From Zantedeschia hybrid cultivar (Eukaryota > Streptophyta > Magnoliopsida > Alismatales > Araceae), in assembly GCA_030544215.1 (NCBI GenBank), contig JARZZO010000003.1, positions 20,531,879 to 20,595,878 of the forward strand: a stretch of DNA of 64,000 nucleotides. The letters are read 5' to 3'. This document shows, in pieces, positions 20,694-33,087 of the stretch; positions within the stretch are counted from its first letter, which is position 1, and each line of letters begins with the position of its first letter. Under the pieces are notes generated by a model, which did no database searches, was not told the DNA's origin, and saw nothing but the letters and a program-made list of their open reading frames with translations. Made by a program: the position numbers and the translations under genes.

Positions 20694-22280
20694 TGTTGGG
20701 ATCCGGGCGGGACGCGAAGAACGCAGCGGAAACGAAGAACAAAAATTAATCCCGCCCGATACCCGCTGATCCGATTCGGAACGAAAAAACTCAAACCGAA
20801 AAACCGAGTTTGGATCTGATTACCGTGCGCGGATTCGAATCCGCTTCCGTCTCGGTTCCGTCGAGGCGATGCCGCAAGCCGCACAAGCGTCCGGCCTCCA
20901 GCGGTATCCATGCGATCCTCCGCGGTGGTTCGTCCTCGATCCCTCGTCCGTTACAGCTCGCTCGCTGAAGATCCGTCTCCGCAACGATTGCGGAAATCCC
21001 GCCGACGGGAATTCCCGACTTTCGGGAATCACACGCGGCGGAGACAGAAGCTGTTCTGGCGCGCCGAATGGGACGCCCAGAGGAGGAGAGAGAAAGGGGG
21101 GGTGACAGCCAGCAAGGGAAATCCTGGAGCTTGGCCCAGGGTTTCTGAACAGCGTGTATATATATTAAGTCGGCGCGACTTTTCACAAAAGTCCCCGAGT
21201 TAATATAAATCCCACTTATGTACCACCGACTGAGAATCTTATTGCGTGTGACCCTCTAGGCCCATTCACCAGTCCGGTTTTCAGCCCGTTAAGTCCAATA
21301 ACTAGTTATTGACTTATTGTAATTAATTAATATCTAGATATTAACTAATTACTCAACCGAATTATCATCACATGTAAATTCGGTCGGACTTCTGATCAAG
21401 TTGGGTGCCAAGCAACACCGCATAATCCCGGAAAGTAATGGGGTTCAGCAACCCACTCATGGAACCTGTCCGTCCACAGTTACCACGTGGCTATAATCCT
21501 TCGTTCGCACAATGCTCTCGAGTTAACCTAGGGTATGGTCAACTGTCAAACCCTAGATTGTTAACTCACTTGAATCAGACTCCGCTGTACAATATCCGAA
21601 AATCACTTTTCTGATATTGTTTCTGCTCTGGCCAAAGACTCCTGCGGATCTACTCTAGAGCATTCTCTCTCCAGTTACCTGAGAGCGAACGATCCTCTAT
21701 TGAACACACAATCACCTTCGATGGTCTTCCGCTGGACCCGATCCTTGACTATTAGAGATCCCGTGGATAGGGATTCGTAGGTCAAGGTCAAAGTCCAGAA
21801 GTCCACCGACAAGGTGTCTTTGGTGTCTCAAGTCCAAGGATCAACCATGCCACTGTGACGATGAATCAAGCCGATTGACAGTCAGGTAAATTACCATTCG
21901 GCGATTCATGTCGGATCAATTCAGTGAACTCATTCCCCAATGAGCACCTACAGGTTTACCATTATGTCTCCACACTAGTAACTAACGAGATCAGTCACCC
22001 TCATCATATGAGCTGGAATAACCTGTACTAGTCTAACCGGATGTTTGATGTCCTTCTCAAACATCCTACGACTAGGAACAATTGAGAATATGTGTTTATA
22101 AGTCATCAGTCTCATTATTATGATCTCATCATAATCTGAGGACTATTGCACATATTTATGGACTTCATTATGAGTAAATATAAATATGCCAATCTACATA
22201 ATGAATTTAATGCCATTTATTAGTGAACCAGATTGAAATAGGTGTCTTATGATTGGCTTAGAGGACACCTATATCCATCA
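20694..22280 (-). repeat. 3' LTR of CopB
   Basis: Plus-strand start TGTTGGGATCC and end CACCTATATCCATCA. It is preceded by the target duplication and followed (22281-22293) by the complement of the polypurine tract ATCTCCCACTTGG. A few substitutions distinguish it from the 5' LTR (for example near 20711, 20743 and 20811). Confidence 0.95.
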
Positions 22281-22299
22281 ATCTCCCACTTGGACTCAA

Positions 22300-25010
22300 G
22301 CCAATCACTTTCGCATTCGATCTCCATCAAATCTAGGTGATGCTCACAAAAAGTTTGTGACTAAGACTTGGTCAGGGATCTGCTAAATTATCTATAGATG
22401 GAATATTTCCATTACGTTATTTCCTCTTAATCCTTTATCTCTGAATCTGTGAAAGAGCCTCAGAATGTTCTGTAACTTCTGAAGAGACAATGGCTCGATC
22501 ACACAACTGATTGCTCCCACTGTTGTCCTACAATGATGGGATGGTATCAGAGACCTTTTAGAACTACATCTAGTTCAGGGATGAACCTTTTCATCCATAC
22601 TGTTCCAATAACAGTATTACTTGTCTATGTCGTCATCTTAATATCGAGTTTTGGATTGGAACCATTCCAATCCATTCCTTTCTACCAGAAGGTTGAATCC
22701 ATTATTTGACTTGAAATTTGAGTCAGTGTGACCTCATAGTTTCAAATCATCCTCTCCATATACGCGAATGCATCCTTAACACTTCTCAAGCGCTTAATGA
22801 TGCAATTCACTCATGTACCCTTTAAGGAACCTTTTCTTTAAAGGAATGAATTCCATATCTCAACAATTGAGATTTGTTATGAAATTTATGCCAAACATCT
22901 TGACATACAGGTCAATATAATATCCCCACCAATCTATCTTAATAGATTCGTATTTCCAATACGTGGGATATTATAACTAAATCTATTATGGAGAAAAACA
23001 TGGTTAACAATGCTTTCACTAATAGTAACATCCTGAAGTCATTCTTAATGACTTTGATGTTATCATCATAAAGCATTATTAAAACGATCGTGCTCCCACT
23101 GTCCTCTTTGAACACACACAATCCGTGATCATTCTTAATGATCACATAATATTTGACCATTAAGTCAAAACTTTTATTACAACTTAAGAAGCTTCAGTTT
23201 AATTCAAAATAATTTTTGAAATCATAGCTTGCTTCCTGGACATTTTAAAAGCTTTAAAGGTGTATCATATACATCTTTACCTCAATCACATTGAGTGGAA
23301 GCTTTTAATATCCAACTGTCATCATCTCATGATAAGCAGTATTGACAAGTAGAATTCTAATAAACTTATCAATCTCAAAGTTGTAATGACAGAGAGCATC
23401 ATTATCATAGATTTTAGATCATAATCTATTTTGAGGTCCTCTCACCTTGCTAAAACAGATATGTCAAACATATCCTTCCAGTCACTGAGAGAATCTCAAA
23501 AATCTATGAAGCTCTCTGTATGTGTGTCATGACCGGTTCCAAACAACTAAAGATTATCTAATAATCTTATGTTATTTTGTGAATCTAGAACATCTTCTAA
23601 TTTTATCAACTCCCATTGTCTTCTTTGAGGACATATTCCTCTTCACAGAAGCCAGCTTTCAGGACGAAAATTATTTCATTATCGCCTGGCCAATAAATGT
23701 AATGTCCAAACTCTTTAGACATTCACAAATTCACATCACAATAATACCTAACTTTTAAATCAAGTTTGTTCATAATTCACATCTCATATGAATTATTTGG
23801 TTTCCATATCTTATATGGACACACACTGACTAATTTGGAACCATCTTTAAAGTATGGACATCTAATGTTCATACTCTTGTTCAAAAAGGATAAGAATTAG
23901 GCAAATCTTATTATGTATTGTACCATATCTTAATAAGGTGCAATTCATCATTCTATCATACTTCTATGATGCATAATGAGGATTAATCGAGCGAGGATAC
24001 AATTATCCTCTTAATGATTTATGTGAATCATATACCTAAGTATTAGTTTCTTTGATCAAATCAAAAATTCTAATACTTCATATTGATCTTATACCTTAAT
24101 CTCTCAGATATATTCGTCTTGTACTTCAGTAAGTACATGCAGTCGAATCATTCCAAGAGTGAATTATAAGGTAAGTCAATAGTAGTGATTATCTTTGGCC
24201 TTTAAGCTGTTTACATCAATATGCATCAGCATCAAAAAATTTCTTATTGTACAATCCTGTGTACAATACCATAGATAATCAGGACTCACACAGTTCATTT
24301 CTATAGGAGACTAGCGAACATTCATCACATGAAATGTCACTTCAAGAATCTATAATGCATTGACTGATTTGAACAACTATTATTCTTTTCAATCAATGTT
24401 ATCCTTGATTTCTTATACAACTAAATAACAGTTATTTAGTTTCATATTTGACTCCTATAGATATATAAAGATTTACTGTCTAACAGTAATCTATGAATAT
24501 CATGAACAATAGTTGAGTCTAACTCAACACTTACATTTTCTCGATTTCCTTTTACTTGTCTAAGTCTGCACACTATCGCAGCTCTGAGAATCATTTCCAA
24601 TATCTCATATTGGATATGCTAATTCTCCAATAGATATGTAAAAGACGATAATAAGAATATATGAAACTTCTTTCAAGTTCCATATTCGATTTGCCTTTAC
24701 CAATATCCTTATATTGGTTGCAGTGGGAGAACTGCTACTTCTCTATCTCAGCTGACTTTCATTTATCCTTTTTCAGGTGTGGATTCGATCGTTTAAAATC
24801 TTACCACTTGCCTTTCTCAAAGGCATATCATGAGTACCACTTCACCTTGGTCTATCCAAGTAAGAGGATTCATGATATCTGATTAGGATAGTGACTTTCA
24901 TTCTCCCCTAAAGACATTCTTTAGAGTTTTCTAGTCAGTCTGAGTATGAGAAGTATTGGCATCCAATATGCCAACTTCTCGAATAGACGACATTTAAGTG
25001 AATCGAAGGA
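22300..25010 (-). pseudogene. Fossil gag-pol of CopB
   Basis: The same decayed gag, integrase, RT and RNase H relics as in CopA, read on the minus strand. For example, the RT relic at 23160-22939 begins with the same residues as CopA 4806 onward, with the same substitutions and stops. A few extra differences separate the copies. It was non-coding at the time of transposition. Confidence 0.8.
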
Positions 25011-25073
25011 AATAACGTGATTTAAGCAGATAGTTCTGATAATTCAATTATGGTCTTTTATCTTGAATTATTT

Positions 25074-25145
25074 CCCACTATTTTTCGACGGACTGTATAA
25101 CCTTCAGGTATACAGAACGGAAGACTCCGACGGTCTTCTAGTGAG
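25074..25145 (-). other. Three-way-junction fold in the CopB leader
   Basis: Closing stem between 25074-25080 and 25139-25145 (six Watson-Crick pairs plus a G-U), hairpin at 25120-25125/25133-25138 and hairpin at 25093-25101/25107-25115. It matches the CopA fold, and the conserved unpaired TCCGTCGAAAA is kept on the minus strand. Confidence 0.75.
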
Positions 25146-25168
25146 GATCAGAATCTCCAAGAATCACA

Positions 25169-25487
25169 GTATGACCTCGGGTAAACACATAGTATCATAC
25201 CATTATCTTAGAGCAACCATCTCATGGTAATTGCAACTCCTTGCAATATCCGATCTTATTTCGGCTCCCAGGTCTTTATTGGTCCCGGGTAAACACAGTA
25301 GACCATTATACCTGGTCTAAGCTTTACCATCAATACGCGACAGAGTAGAGTAAGAATGCAGCTCCCGGGTAAACGCGAGGATAGCTACACCGTTCCTCTA
25401 TTCCAATCTCAAGGCATCATAATGCCATAGTTAATAGTCCTTTCATTAGATGGTGACAGATCTCGGGTAAACACGTAGTATCTGTCA
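25169..25487 (-). repeat. Four constant-loop hairpins in the CopB leader
   Basis: Perfect 8-bp arms at 25454-25461/25480-25487; arms at 25358-25363/25383-25388 (one sense-strand wobble); 25278-25284/25301-25307 with an outer CCAGG/CCTGG stem; and 25169-25174/25195-25200. Loops share CGGGTAAAC on the plus strand. Pairing is cleaner than in CopA. Confidence 0.85.
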
Positions 25488-26339
25488 TCACTGAATCAAG
25501 TTCTAAGAACTATATTGATGGAGAGCCACGCGGTGTATTCTCAATGACTCGCGCTCCGGCTTAGACTTTATGTTGAAGGTTTTGTTTATGTTAAGTTGGT
25601 CTCATCCTAGGTGATAGTTTATAAATATATCGAATATATTTAACTATACCTAGATATTAGCAATCGATTCATAATCAATAACTAAAAGCATGCATCATCC
25701 ATACATGTTCATTATGTGGTCATGGACAGCACGGTGATTAACTGGAGCCAAACAATTAATCACCAAAACTATATAACACTTATATAATCTAAACATGCAA
25801 ACACATAGCCACTGGTGATCTCATCTCCTGTCGCCTTCCTGGTTGCATTTGTGGATCATCCTCGCCTCTCCTCGGTCGGCGCGATCAAATACAAATAATA
25901 TTTATTTTGAAACAATTTCAAATACAAATAAATTGTAAGAGAAAGCCTTATGGCCGAGTACAATAACAGAGGGAGATAGAATTACAATGGAATGGAGAGA
26001 GGGAGACACACAAGCCTCATTAATTAACACTTAATTAATAAACATTCACATTCCATAACAATCCACAAAATCACACACCATCACATGATATGAAATTAAC
26101 TAAGTGCATGTCCATGACCACCACAAATTTTAACCATCCACACATGATAAAGCACATCACATGAAGGCTAAAATTTTGAAAATATAATAATTTTGGCTTT
26201 CTTAAAACCTGGGTTCCAATCAAAATTGGATAATTGAATTTTCGAAAATCTTATTTTCTAACATGCAATAAATCTAATTTAAAGCATTAAACATATCAAC
26301 ATGTGCACACAAAGCTAAAATTAAAATTCTAAAATATTT

Positions 26340-27370
26340 CATGCATAATTTAGAACAATTCTAAATTAATTAATCTAACACTTAGATTAATTTCAAATCA
26401 CATTAATAACAATTATTAATGCGAAACAATCTAACATTTAGATAGAATTAAAAATTCCTAAATAACATTTATAAAAGAATTTTCAACTCAAATTATTAAC
26501 CCCTTAACAACTCCTCGTTAATAAACTCCTTTATTTAAATCATATTTCTCAATAACAATTATTAAGAAATAATAATTATAACATTTCTAATTTAAAATAG
26601 TCTAACATCTTAGACTTAAGTAATCTCTTAATAACATTTATTAAAAGATTAATTATTAAGTAGATTAGATCTTCAATATTTAATTAAGGGAGTCTTGAGA
26701 ATATTAATTAGCTTAATAACTATTAGTAAGCAATAATTAATCCTTAATAACTTTTATTAAGGTTAATTCTCAAGAAATAATTAACCCTTTAATAACAATT
26801 ATTAAAAGTTAATAAAACACTTAATAACTTTTATTAAATGTCCCTTAATCAAATACTTAATTTCATAACAACAATTGCTAAGAAATTAAAACAATCTAAT
26901 CACAAGACCAAGATTAATTAGCAACATTTGATAATTAAAATTTAAGTCACTACTTAATAATCAAATAACAAACGTTGTTAATATATGTTTTAAGATCAAA
27001 TCTTAAATATAAATTAACAACAATTGTTAATTAAGATTAAAAACCATTATCTTAATTATTAATGACAACAATTGTCAATTAATAATTAAGATCCCATTTT
27101 AAATTAATAACAACATTTGTTATATATATTTAAGATCATATCTTAAAAATAAACCCCTTTAATTAACTAATTAAAAGTTATTTATAATTAAGATCATATC
27201 TTAATTATAACTCAGTTAATTAATTAATTAAAATCAAATAATAATAAGATCCTATCTTATTTCGTTAAAAACAATTAACTATTAAGATCACATCCTAATT
27301 AAACCCCACAAAAGGTTTGATTAAATTAATAATCCATAATTAAGATCATATCTTAATTATCTCCCCCCTT
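26340..27370 (-). repeat. Triloop hairpin chain of the CopB leader
   Basis: Same chain as CopA 544-1553 in inverted orientation. Arms such as AATTTAGAA and TTAATCTAA are kept, but loops differ from CopA at their first base (sense TTG instead of CTG, GTG instead of ATG) while the final G stays. Confidence 0.8.
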
Positions 27371-27484
27371 TTTAACTCAAAATAATTAATTGAATGTTTA
27401 AAACAATTTTAAACATTATTAATTTCAATTTCAAGTTAAATAGGATGGGGTTTTTAATTAAATAAGGGGTTTTCGGGGTTAATT

Positions 27485-28340
27485 GGGCCAAAATTGACTT
27501 AATTGGGCCCAATCAGGGCTTAATGGGCCCCCCTGGCTCGAGCCATTGCAGGCAGGGCTGAACCTGGCTCGTCTGGCTCGAGCCAGGGGGCACCTGGCTC
27601 GGGCCAGATGGCCCTGTGCTCAGCCAGGACCCAGCCTGGGTGCGACCTGGCCGAGCCAGGCTGGGCCCCTGGCTCGGGCAACCTGGCCGAGCCAGGTCCG
27701 GCGCCTGGCGCGCCCGGGCCAGGCCCAGGCCGCCCGGCCGAACCGGCTCGGACCGGCTCGGGGCCGGCCGGTCCAGGCCCATCTCCTGCTGTTCGACCAG
27801 CCCTGATTTTAGGGTTTTTGGCTCTGTTTGAAGCCTGTTTTGGGCGGCGCCGCCGCCACCACCGGCCGCGAGGGTGGCCGGAAATTGCAGAGGGATGTCA
27901 CCACTTCTATTTCCCCCACCGGTGGTGCCCGTAAGACGACTCTTTCGCCGCCGGTGACCCTCCAAAGTTGGAGATTTGTGCAGTTTCGCAGATTTCAGCT
28001 CTTTTCACAATCCTTTTCAACTCTTGAAAATTATGGGAAGAAAAGTTCCACCGGCCGCCATGGAAATTTTCCGGGGATGGCGAGGGGTAGCTGGTCATAC
28101 CAGCAAGTCCACAGAGATGGTCCAACCATCATTAATCCCCTTTTGAAGCCCACAAATCCGGTTCTTCATCACCATGAAGAACGCGATGAAACCCCAAAAA
28201 ATTTTTGTTTTTCGCACAGAAAAATTAAATTCAAAATTCTAAGTTCATCCCATGAACAATATCTATGAGGAAAAACGAATTTATGCATGAAATAATTTAG
28301 AATAATAATTTTATCGTTCCGGAGCGGATCAGAGCGGAAC
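27485..28340 (-). other. GC-rich 5' leader of CopB
   Basis: Between primer site and hairpin chain. It holds the GC-rich CTGGCTCG/CGAGCCAG zone (27485-27900) and, nearer the primer site (27900-28340), mixed sequence that is off-window in CopA. Overlapping frames on both strands reflect GC bias, and no protein is recognised. Confidence 0.7.
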
Positions 28341-28355
28341 CTGGCTCTGATACCA
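28340..28355 (-). other. Primer-binding site of CopB (initiator Met tRNA)
   Basis: The plus-strand text CCTGGCTCTGATACCA is the complement of TGGTATCAGAGCCAGG, the standard plant primer site pairing with the 3' end of initiator Met tRNA. One base separates it from the LTR end at 28357. Confidence 0.95.
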
Positions 28356-28356
28356 C

Positions 28357-29943
28357 TGTTGGGATCCGGGCGGCACGCGAAGAACGCAGCGGAAACGAAG
28401 AACAAAAATTAATCTCGCCCGATACCCGCTGATCCGATTCGGAATGAAAAAACTCAAACCGAAAAACCGAGTTTGAATTTGATTACCGTGCGCGGATTCG
28501 AATCCGCTTCCGTCTCGGTTCCGTCGAGGCGATGCCGCAAGCCGCACAAGCGTCCGGCCTCCAGCGGTATCCACGCGATCCTCCGCGGTGGTTCGTCCTC
28601 GATCCCTCGTCCATTACAGCTCGCTCGCTGAAGATCCGTCTCCGCAACGATTGCGGAAATCCCGCCGACGGGAATTCCCGACTTTCGAGAATCACACGCG
28701 GCGGAGACAGAAGCTGTTCTGGCGCGCCGAATGGGACGCCCAGAGGAGGAGAGAGAAAGGGGGGGTGACAGCCAGCAAGGGAAATCCTGGAGCTTGGCCC
28801 AGGGTTTCTGAACAGCGTGTATATATATTAAGTCGGCGCGACTTTTCACAAAAGTCCCCGAGTTAATATAAATCCCACTTATGTACCACCGACTGAGAAT
28901 CTTATTGCGTGTGACCCTCTAGGCCCATTCACCAGTCCGATTTTCAGACCGTTAAGTCCAATAACTAGTTATTGACTTATTGTAATTAATTAATATCTAG
29001 ATATTAACTAATTACTCAACCGAATTATCATCACATGTAAATTCGGTCGGACTTCTGATCAAGTTGGGTGCCAAGCAACACCGCATGATCCCGGAAAGTA
29101 ATGGGGTTCAGCAACCCACTCATGGAACCTGTCCGTCCACAGTTACCACGTGGCTATAATCCTTCGTTCGCACAATGCTCTCGAGTTAACCTAGGGTATG
29201 GTCAACTGTCAAACCCTAGATTGTTAACTCACTTGAATCAGACTCCGCTGTACAATATCCGAAAATCACTTTTCTGATATTGTTTCTGCTCTGGCCAGAG
29301 ACTCCTGCGGATCTACTCTAGAGCATTCTCTCTCCAGTTACTTGAGAGCGAACGATCCTCTATTGAACACACAATCACCTTCGAAGGTCTTCCGCTGGAC
29401 CCGATCCTTGACTATTAGAGATCCCGTGGATAGGGATTCGTAGGTCAAGGTCAAAGTCCAGAAGTCCACCGACAAGGTGTCTTTGGTGTCTCAAGTCCAA
29501 GGATCAACCACGCCACTGTGACGATGAATCAAGCCGATTGACAGTCAGGTAAATTACCATTCGGCGATTCATGTCGGATCAATTCAGTGAACTCATTCCC
29601 CAATGAGCACCTACAGGTTTACCATTGTGTCTCCACACTAGTAACTAACGAGATCAGTCACCCTCATCATATGAGCTGGAATAACCTGTACTAGTCTAAC
29701 CGGATGTTTGATGTCCTTCTCAAACATCCTACGACTAGGAACAATTGAGAATATGTGTTTATAAGTTATCAGTCTCATTATTATGATCTCATCATAATCT
29801 GAGGACTATTGCACATATTTATGGACTTCATTATGAGTAAATATAAATATGCCAATCTACATAATGAATTTAATGCCATTTATTAGTGAACCAGATTGAA
29901 ATAGGTGCCTTATGATTGGCTTAGAGGACACCTATATCCATCA
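28357..29943 (-). repeat. 5' LTR of CopB (1587 bp)
   Basis: Plus-strand TGTTGGGATCC to ATATCCATCA, followed by the duplication GGATG (29944-29948). TATA-like TATATATA at 28820-28827. It contains the GCGGATTCGAATCCGC palindrome near 28493-28508. Confidence 0.95.
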
Positions 29944-29948
29944 GGATG

Positions 29949-31250
29949 TAGTCCCGAAACTGAAAACATACGTCAATCATGTGCCCAGGCTAGTGATGGA
30001 ACACACAATAACGAAACGTGTCAGCATTCTATGGCCAGATAGTCCTTTCCTTTGGTAGTGAGAGGCCATTGGCTGCCATGAGAGTGTTAAAAATGTTGGA
30101 GAGGGATTCCGGGAGTGGTGAATATTGAGCTCTCTTAGGAGCAGGAGCTTTCCTTGGTTGGGAGTACTTAGTAGGTGGTGGTACCTGGTTATAGTTTAGT
30201 TGCTGATGAGACTAATTGAAAGTAGGCTGAGTGGGGTGTTGCTACTAGGACTTGAAGCCTTGCGGGCTATGGGGCCATTGGGTGTTATAGGGTGGTGGTT
30301 GGCTCCTCACAAACTGGGTTTGATTGTTGTTCATAGAACTCACCTGTTCATTGGATATGGTGCCTTCAGTGGTTGGTCCAGTATTAGAAGAGCTAGGTGC
30401 ACTAGGCTTTCTGGGTGGAGGCCTATTGGGTTGGTGGTGATCAAAGAGACTAGAGAAGGTGGAATCCTTGAACACATTCTAGGCATAGTGTGCCCTCTTG
30501 TAGAGTTCTGCCAAATTGGTGAGGTTGTTCAACGTGAGGACTAGTTTGTATTGGGGTGTAGCATTGGCGATCATCATCTTGACCTGTTCAGGCTCAAACA
30601 AGTAATCTTTAGCTTTCTCAGCCATTGCACGCCATCTGTCGGTGAATGTAACAAAGTCCTTATCTAGCTTCATCTTTTCAGATACTAGATCTGTGATGGA
30701 GAGGGATGGTGCAACACGATCCTTGTATCTCTATAAGAACCTCTTAGAGACGGTGTCGAAGTCTTTAGCATTAGTCGGTCCAATGAAAAGAACCATTCGA
30801 GGGCTGGCCCCTCTAGTGATCTTCTGAACAAGAAGGCTAAGGATCTCTTATCGTTCTGCCAGAACGAAGACGTATAGAGGAATTCTTTCATATGTATGAA
30901 TGGGTTGCAGTGGGGATGACGAGTTCAGAAGAGCTCGCAAGTGCCTTCTCTTTGAGAATGTCTTAGATCGCCTCAAGCTGCTGAGGATCCACATGGGTGG
31001 CAAGGACTCCAAGAGCAAAGACCAAGTCAGGGGCGGGATTGAGTGATGAGGGCTCAGTTTGGTCCTGAGCTTCTCCAGAAATGGGATTAAATTCAGATCC
31101 TATGGCATAAACCTGGGAACGGACATGACCACCAGAAGTGGGGTTGTATTTATCATATTGGGGTTCCTCCAGATGGAACTGAACATGGTTCTGAGAATCA
31201 TGAATGTCGTCCTCATGGTCGAACAGGTTATCGTACTCATAAACAGCCAT
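29949..31250 (-). pseudogene. T1 gag (N-terminal and central parts)
   Basis: A start at 31250 opens M-A-V-Y-E-Y-D, and the frame runs to a stop at 30963. A shifted frame (30891-30685) carries a capsid-like stretch with G-P-A-L-E-W-F. Another (30673-30479) reads F-V-T-F-T-D-R-W-R-A-M-A-E-K and further on L-A-E-L-Y-K-R-A, typical of the retrotransposon gag domain of plant gypsy elements. A Pro/Asn/Gln-rich tail with stops (30475-30170) and a C-x-F-H-x-S-L-G metal-binding-like start (near 30000) precede the CopB insertion at 29948. It is interrupted by several stops and frameshifts. Confidence 0.75.
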
Positions 31251-32275
31251 TCCGACAACTCTACTTAAATGTAGCACCATTATGACCAATTAGCAAAGTG
31301 GCTCAAACAATTTTGTAAATAGTTTCAAACAAGTGGATGCTTACATTTCTTGGAGAATTCCTTGTTGAGATTAGATGAATTTTAAATGTGGATGAATTCA
31401 CTCAAATAGGGTATGTTCCTAGTTTTAGTTCAATTTTCTCTATTGTTCTCTATGGCTTTACACTCACCACGAATGAGACGACTAACTGGATACTTTAATG
31501 GTACAACCTGCCTGATGAACAAAGAGGGAATCCTTCACTTTTTGGGACTTATGGAGGTCTGATCGAGAGGGACCGACCCTAGTCAGAGAGAGTTGAGAGT
31601 ATCAAGAAGGGTGTAACTCCTAGAAAGGGGGAGTGAACTCCCGATGTGTATGACATGTGACCTGGGTGGTCTCTAATGCAATAAGTAGAAAAGTAACAGT
31701 GATGATCAATGATCCAAACAGCGCCTGGCCAGAAGGTCTTGGTTCCTTAATTGTGCCAGTCTACGTCGATGTGATTCAAACAACTAAACCTCCAGACATA
31801 TACTCTTCGGGCAACAAACTGATCGACTGAAAGCTGGACGACATGAATCAAAACGCGTCGCTTTGAGTCGACATGATTTGAAGCCTGTACCACAAATCAA
31901 CAAAGGGCATTCCCCTTCAGTCAAATAGAATATGAAGGAAAATAACAGATGATCTAAAAAAACTTCAATCTGCAAATAACATGCAATTTAATCAAATCAA
32001 ATCAAGCATCAATCATTCACCACACAACTTTTAAGACGATTGTTAGGGAACAACAACTTGTCGCCAAGGGTGTCCATGAGGTGCACAAAGAGTAAGAAGT
32101 AACCAGTCAACCAAACATGCCCGAGGGGCACAATGGAGGGCACACGAGGATGCCAAAGGGTGCACACGAGGGTGCTAAAAAGTGCAAACGAGGGTGCCAA
32201 GTATAAAAGAGAGTGAAATAAAAAGAAAAAGGCAAGAACAGGTCCCACTGTGATTGCCAAAAAGCACTGATAGAG
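31251..32275 (-). other. T1 5' leader
   Basis: Non-coding. Near 32241-32262 the minus strand reads TGGCAATCACAGTGGGACC, resembling the TGGCGACTCCACTGGGGAC block that follows the LTR in many Tat/Ogre elements and may mark the primer region. Four direct repeats of about 21-22 bp with core CACGAGGGTGC lie at 32117-32201. Degenerate ACGTCGA/GATTCAA modules occur at 31755-31880. Confidence 0.5.
32117..32201. repeat. Short tandem repeat, four units of about 21-22 bp
   Basis: Units share GCACACGAGGGTGC with substitutions (GCCCGAGGGGC, GCACACGAGGATGC, GCACACGAGGGTGC, GCAAACGAGGGTGC). It lies in the T1 leader. Confidence 0.7.
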
Positions 32276-32279
32276 AGGG

Positions 32280-33087
32280 ATAGTGTGCTATCATATCATG
32301 AATTAAATATTAACATGGAAAATATGAAAAACATGGATTTGTGATCACCATATATCGAGGATCTTAATGAAAATAAAAAGAGTGATCGCTACTTACCTTT
32401 TCCAAGATTGGGAGATTGATAGATCCTTCTATTTCCTCTTCTTCGGCCGGCCGAAGAAGAAGAGCCTCTTCTTTTAGATTCACTCTCTTTGATCAAAACT
32501 CCACCTTGCAAAAAGACAAGAATAGAAAAAGACGAAAGAATATTAGAGCTATGAAAAGGTCTAGTATCTATTCTAACGAAGATGAAATCATGCAACTCAA
32601 CAATGAAAACTCACTTGAAGATGCATATCATTACGCCACTAAAACGCGTCGACCTTGGGCTAACGTCCATTAGAAAGGCATCGGCCTACTCGAACGTCTT
32701 TAGATGGGCCAAATAAGAAAGATAATCTCGAGAAAACATAAACGTAATCACAAAATCTCTAAAACACGTCGACCTTGAAAGACGCGATTCAGATAAATAG
32801 AAAATTGATTGAGATTCAAATTAGCAATCAGCTAGGATTAGGAAGCTAAATAAAGTCGACCATGAACGACGCCATTCAACTTTCTCCTTATCTAACTAAA
32901 GAATTTGAACCAAAATTAATTTTGTGTAGAAGTCTAAATGACATCAACCTTGAGCAACGCGAATTAGAAAATCCTAGAAAAATAGTAAAAATTAATAAAT
33001 GATTAAAATCAGACTATTTCGTGACATCATAAATGTGATATAAAATTTACTCAATGTGAGGTCAAAATTAGCATGTCTAAAATAACG
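32280..33087 (-). repeat. T1 5' LTR remnant
   Basis: Inferred from position upstream of the primer-like block; no partner LTR is in the window. It contains four degenerate copies of the GGCGTC hairpin module (32645-32672, 32762-32792, 32853-32880, 32935-32969). It is truncated on the right by the copia LTR fragment at about 33088. Confidence 0.4.

Larger units (their letters stand above)
20694..29943 (-). mobile_element. CopB: complete non-autonomous copia-type element
   Basis: Two matching LTRs, 28357-29943 (5') and 20694-22280 (3'), begin and end TG...CA on the minus strand and are flanked by the 5-bp duplication GGATG. Primer site and polypurine tract are intact, and the 6076-bp interior carries no coding frame. 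By eye the two LTRs differ at few positions, so the insertion is fairly recent, while the gag-pol relic inside is far more decayed. The interior matches CopA in inverted orientation. A transposing element without own enzymes implies mobilisation in trans, most simply by a relative sharing the LTR ends and primer site. Confidence 0.95.
18069..33087 (-). mobile_element. T1: Tat-like gypsy element, interrupted by CopB, 3' part absent
   Basis: On the minus strand, from right to left: LTR remnant (about 32280-33087), leader, gag (31250-29949, interrupted by CopB, resuming 20693-20591), Pro-rich linker, aspartic protease (19745-19072), G-patch-like motif, and a spacer down to 18069, where CopC cuts it. 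RT, RNase H and integrase are not present in the window. Protease, G-patch, then a spacer before RT fits Tat/Ogre-type plant gypsy elements. Multiple stops and frameshifts show it is old, consistent with being the host of all nested insertions on this side. Confidence 0.75.

Noticed and set aside
28340..28355. Met tRNA gene fragment
   Set aside because: It is the complement of a 16-nt primer site next to an LTR, not a gene.
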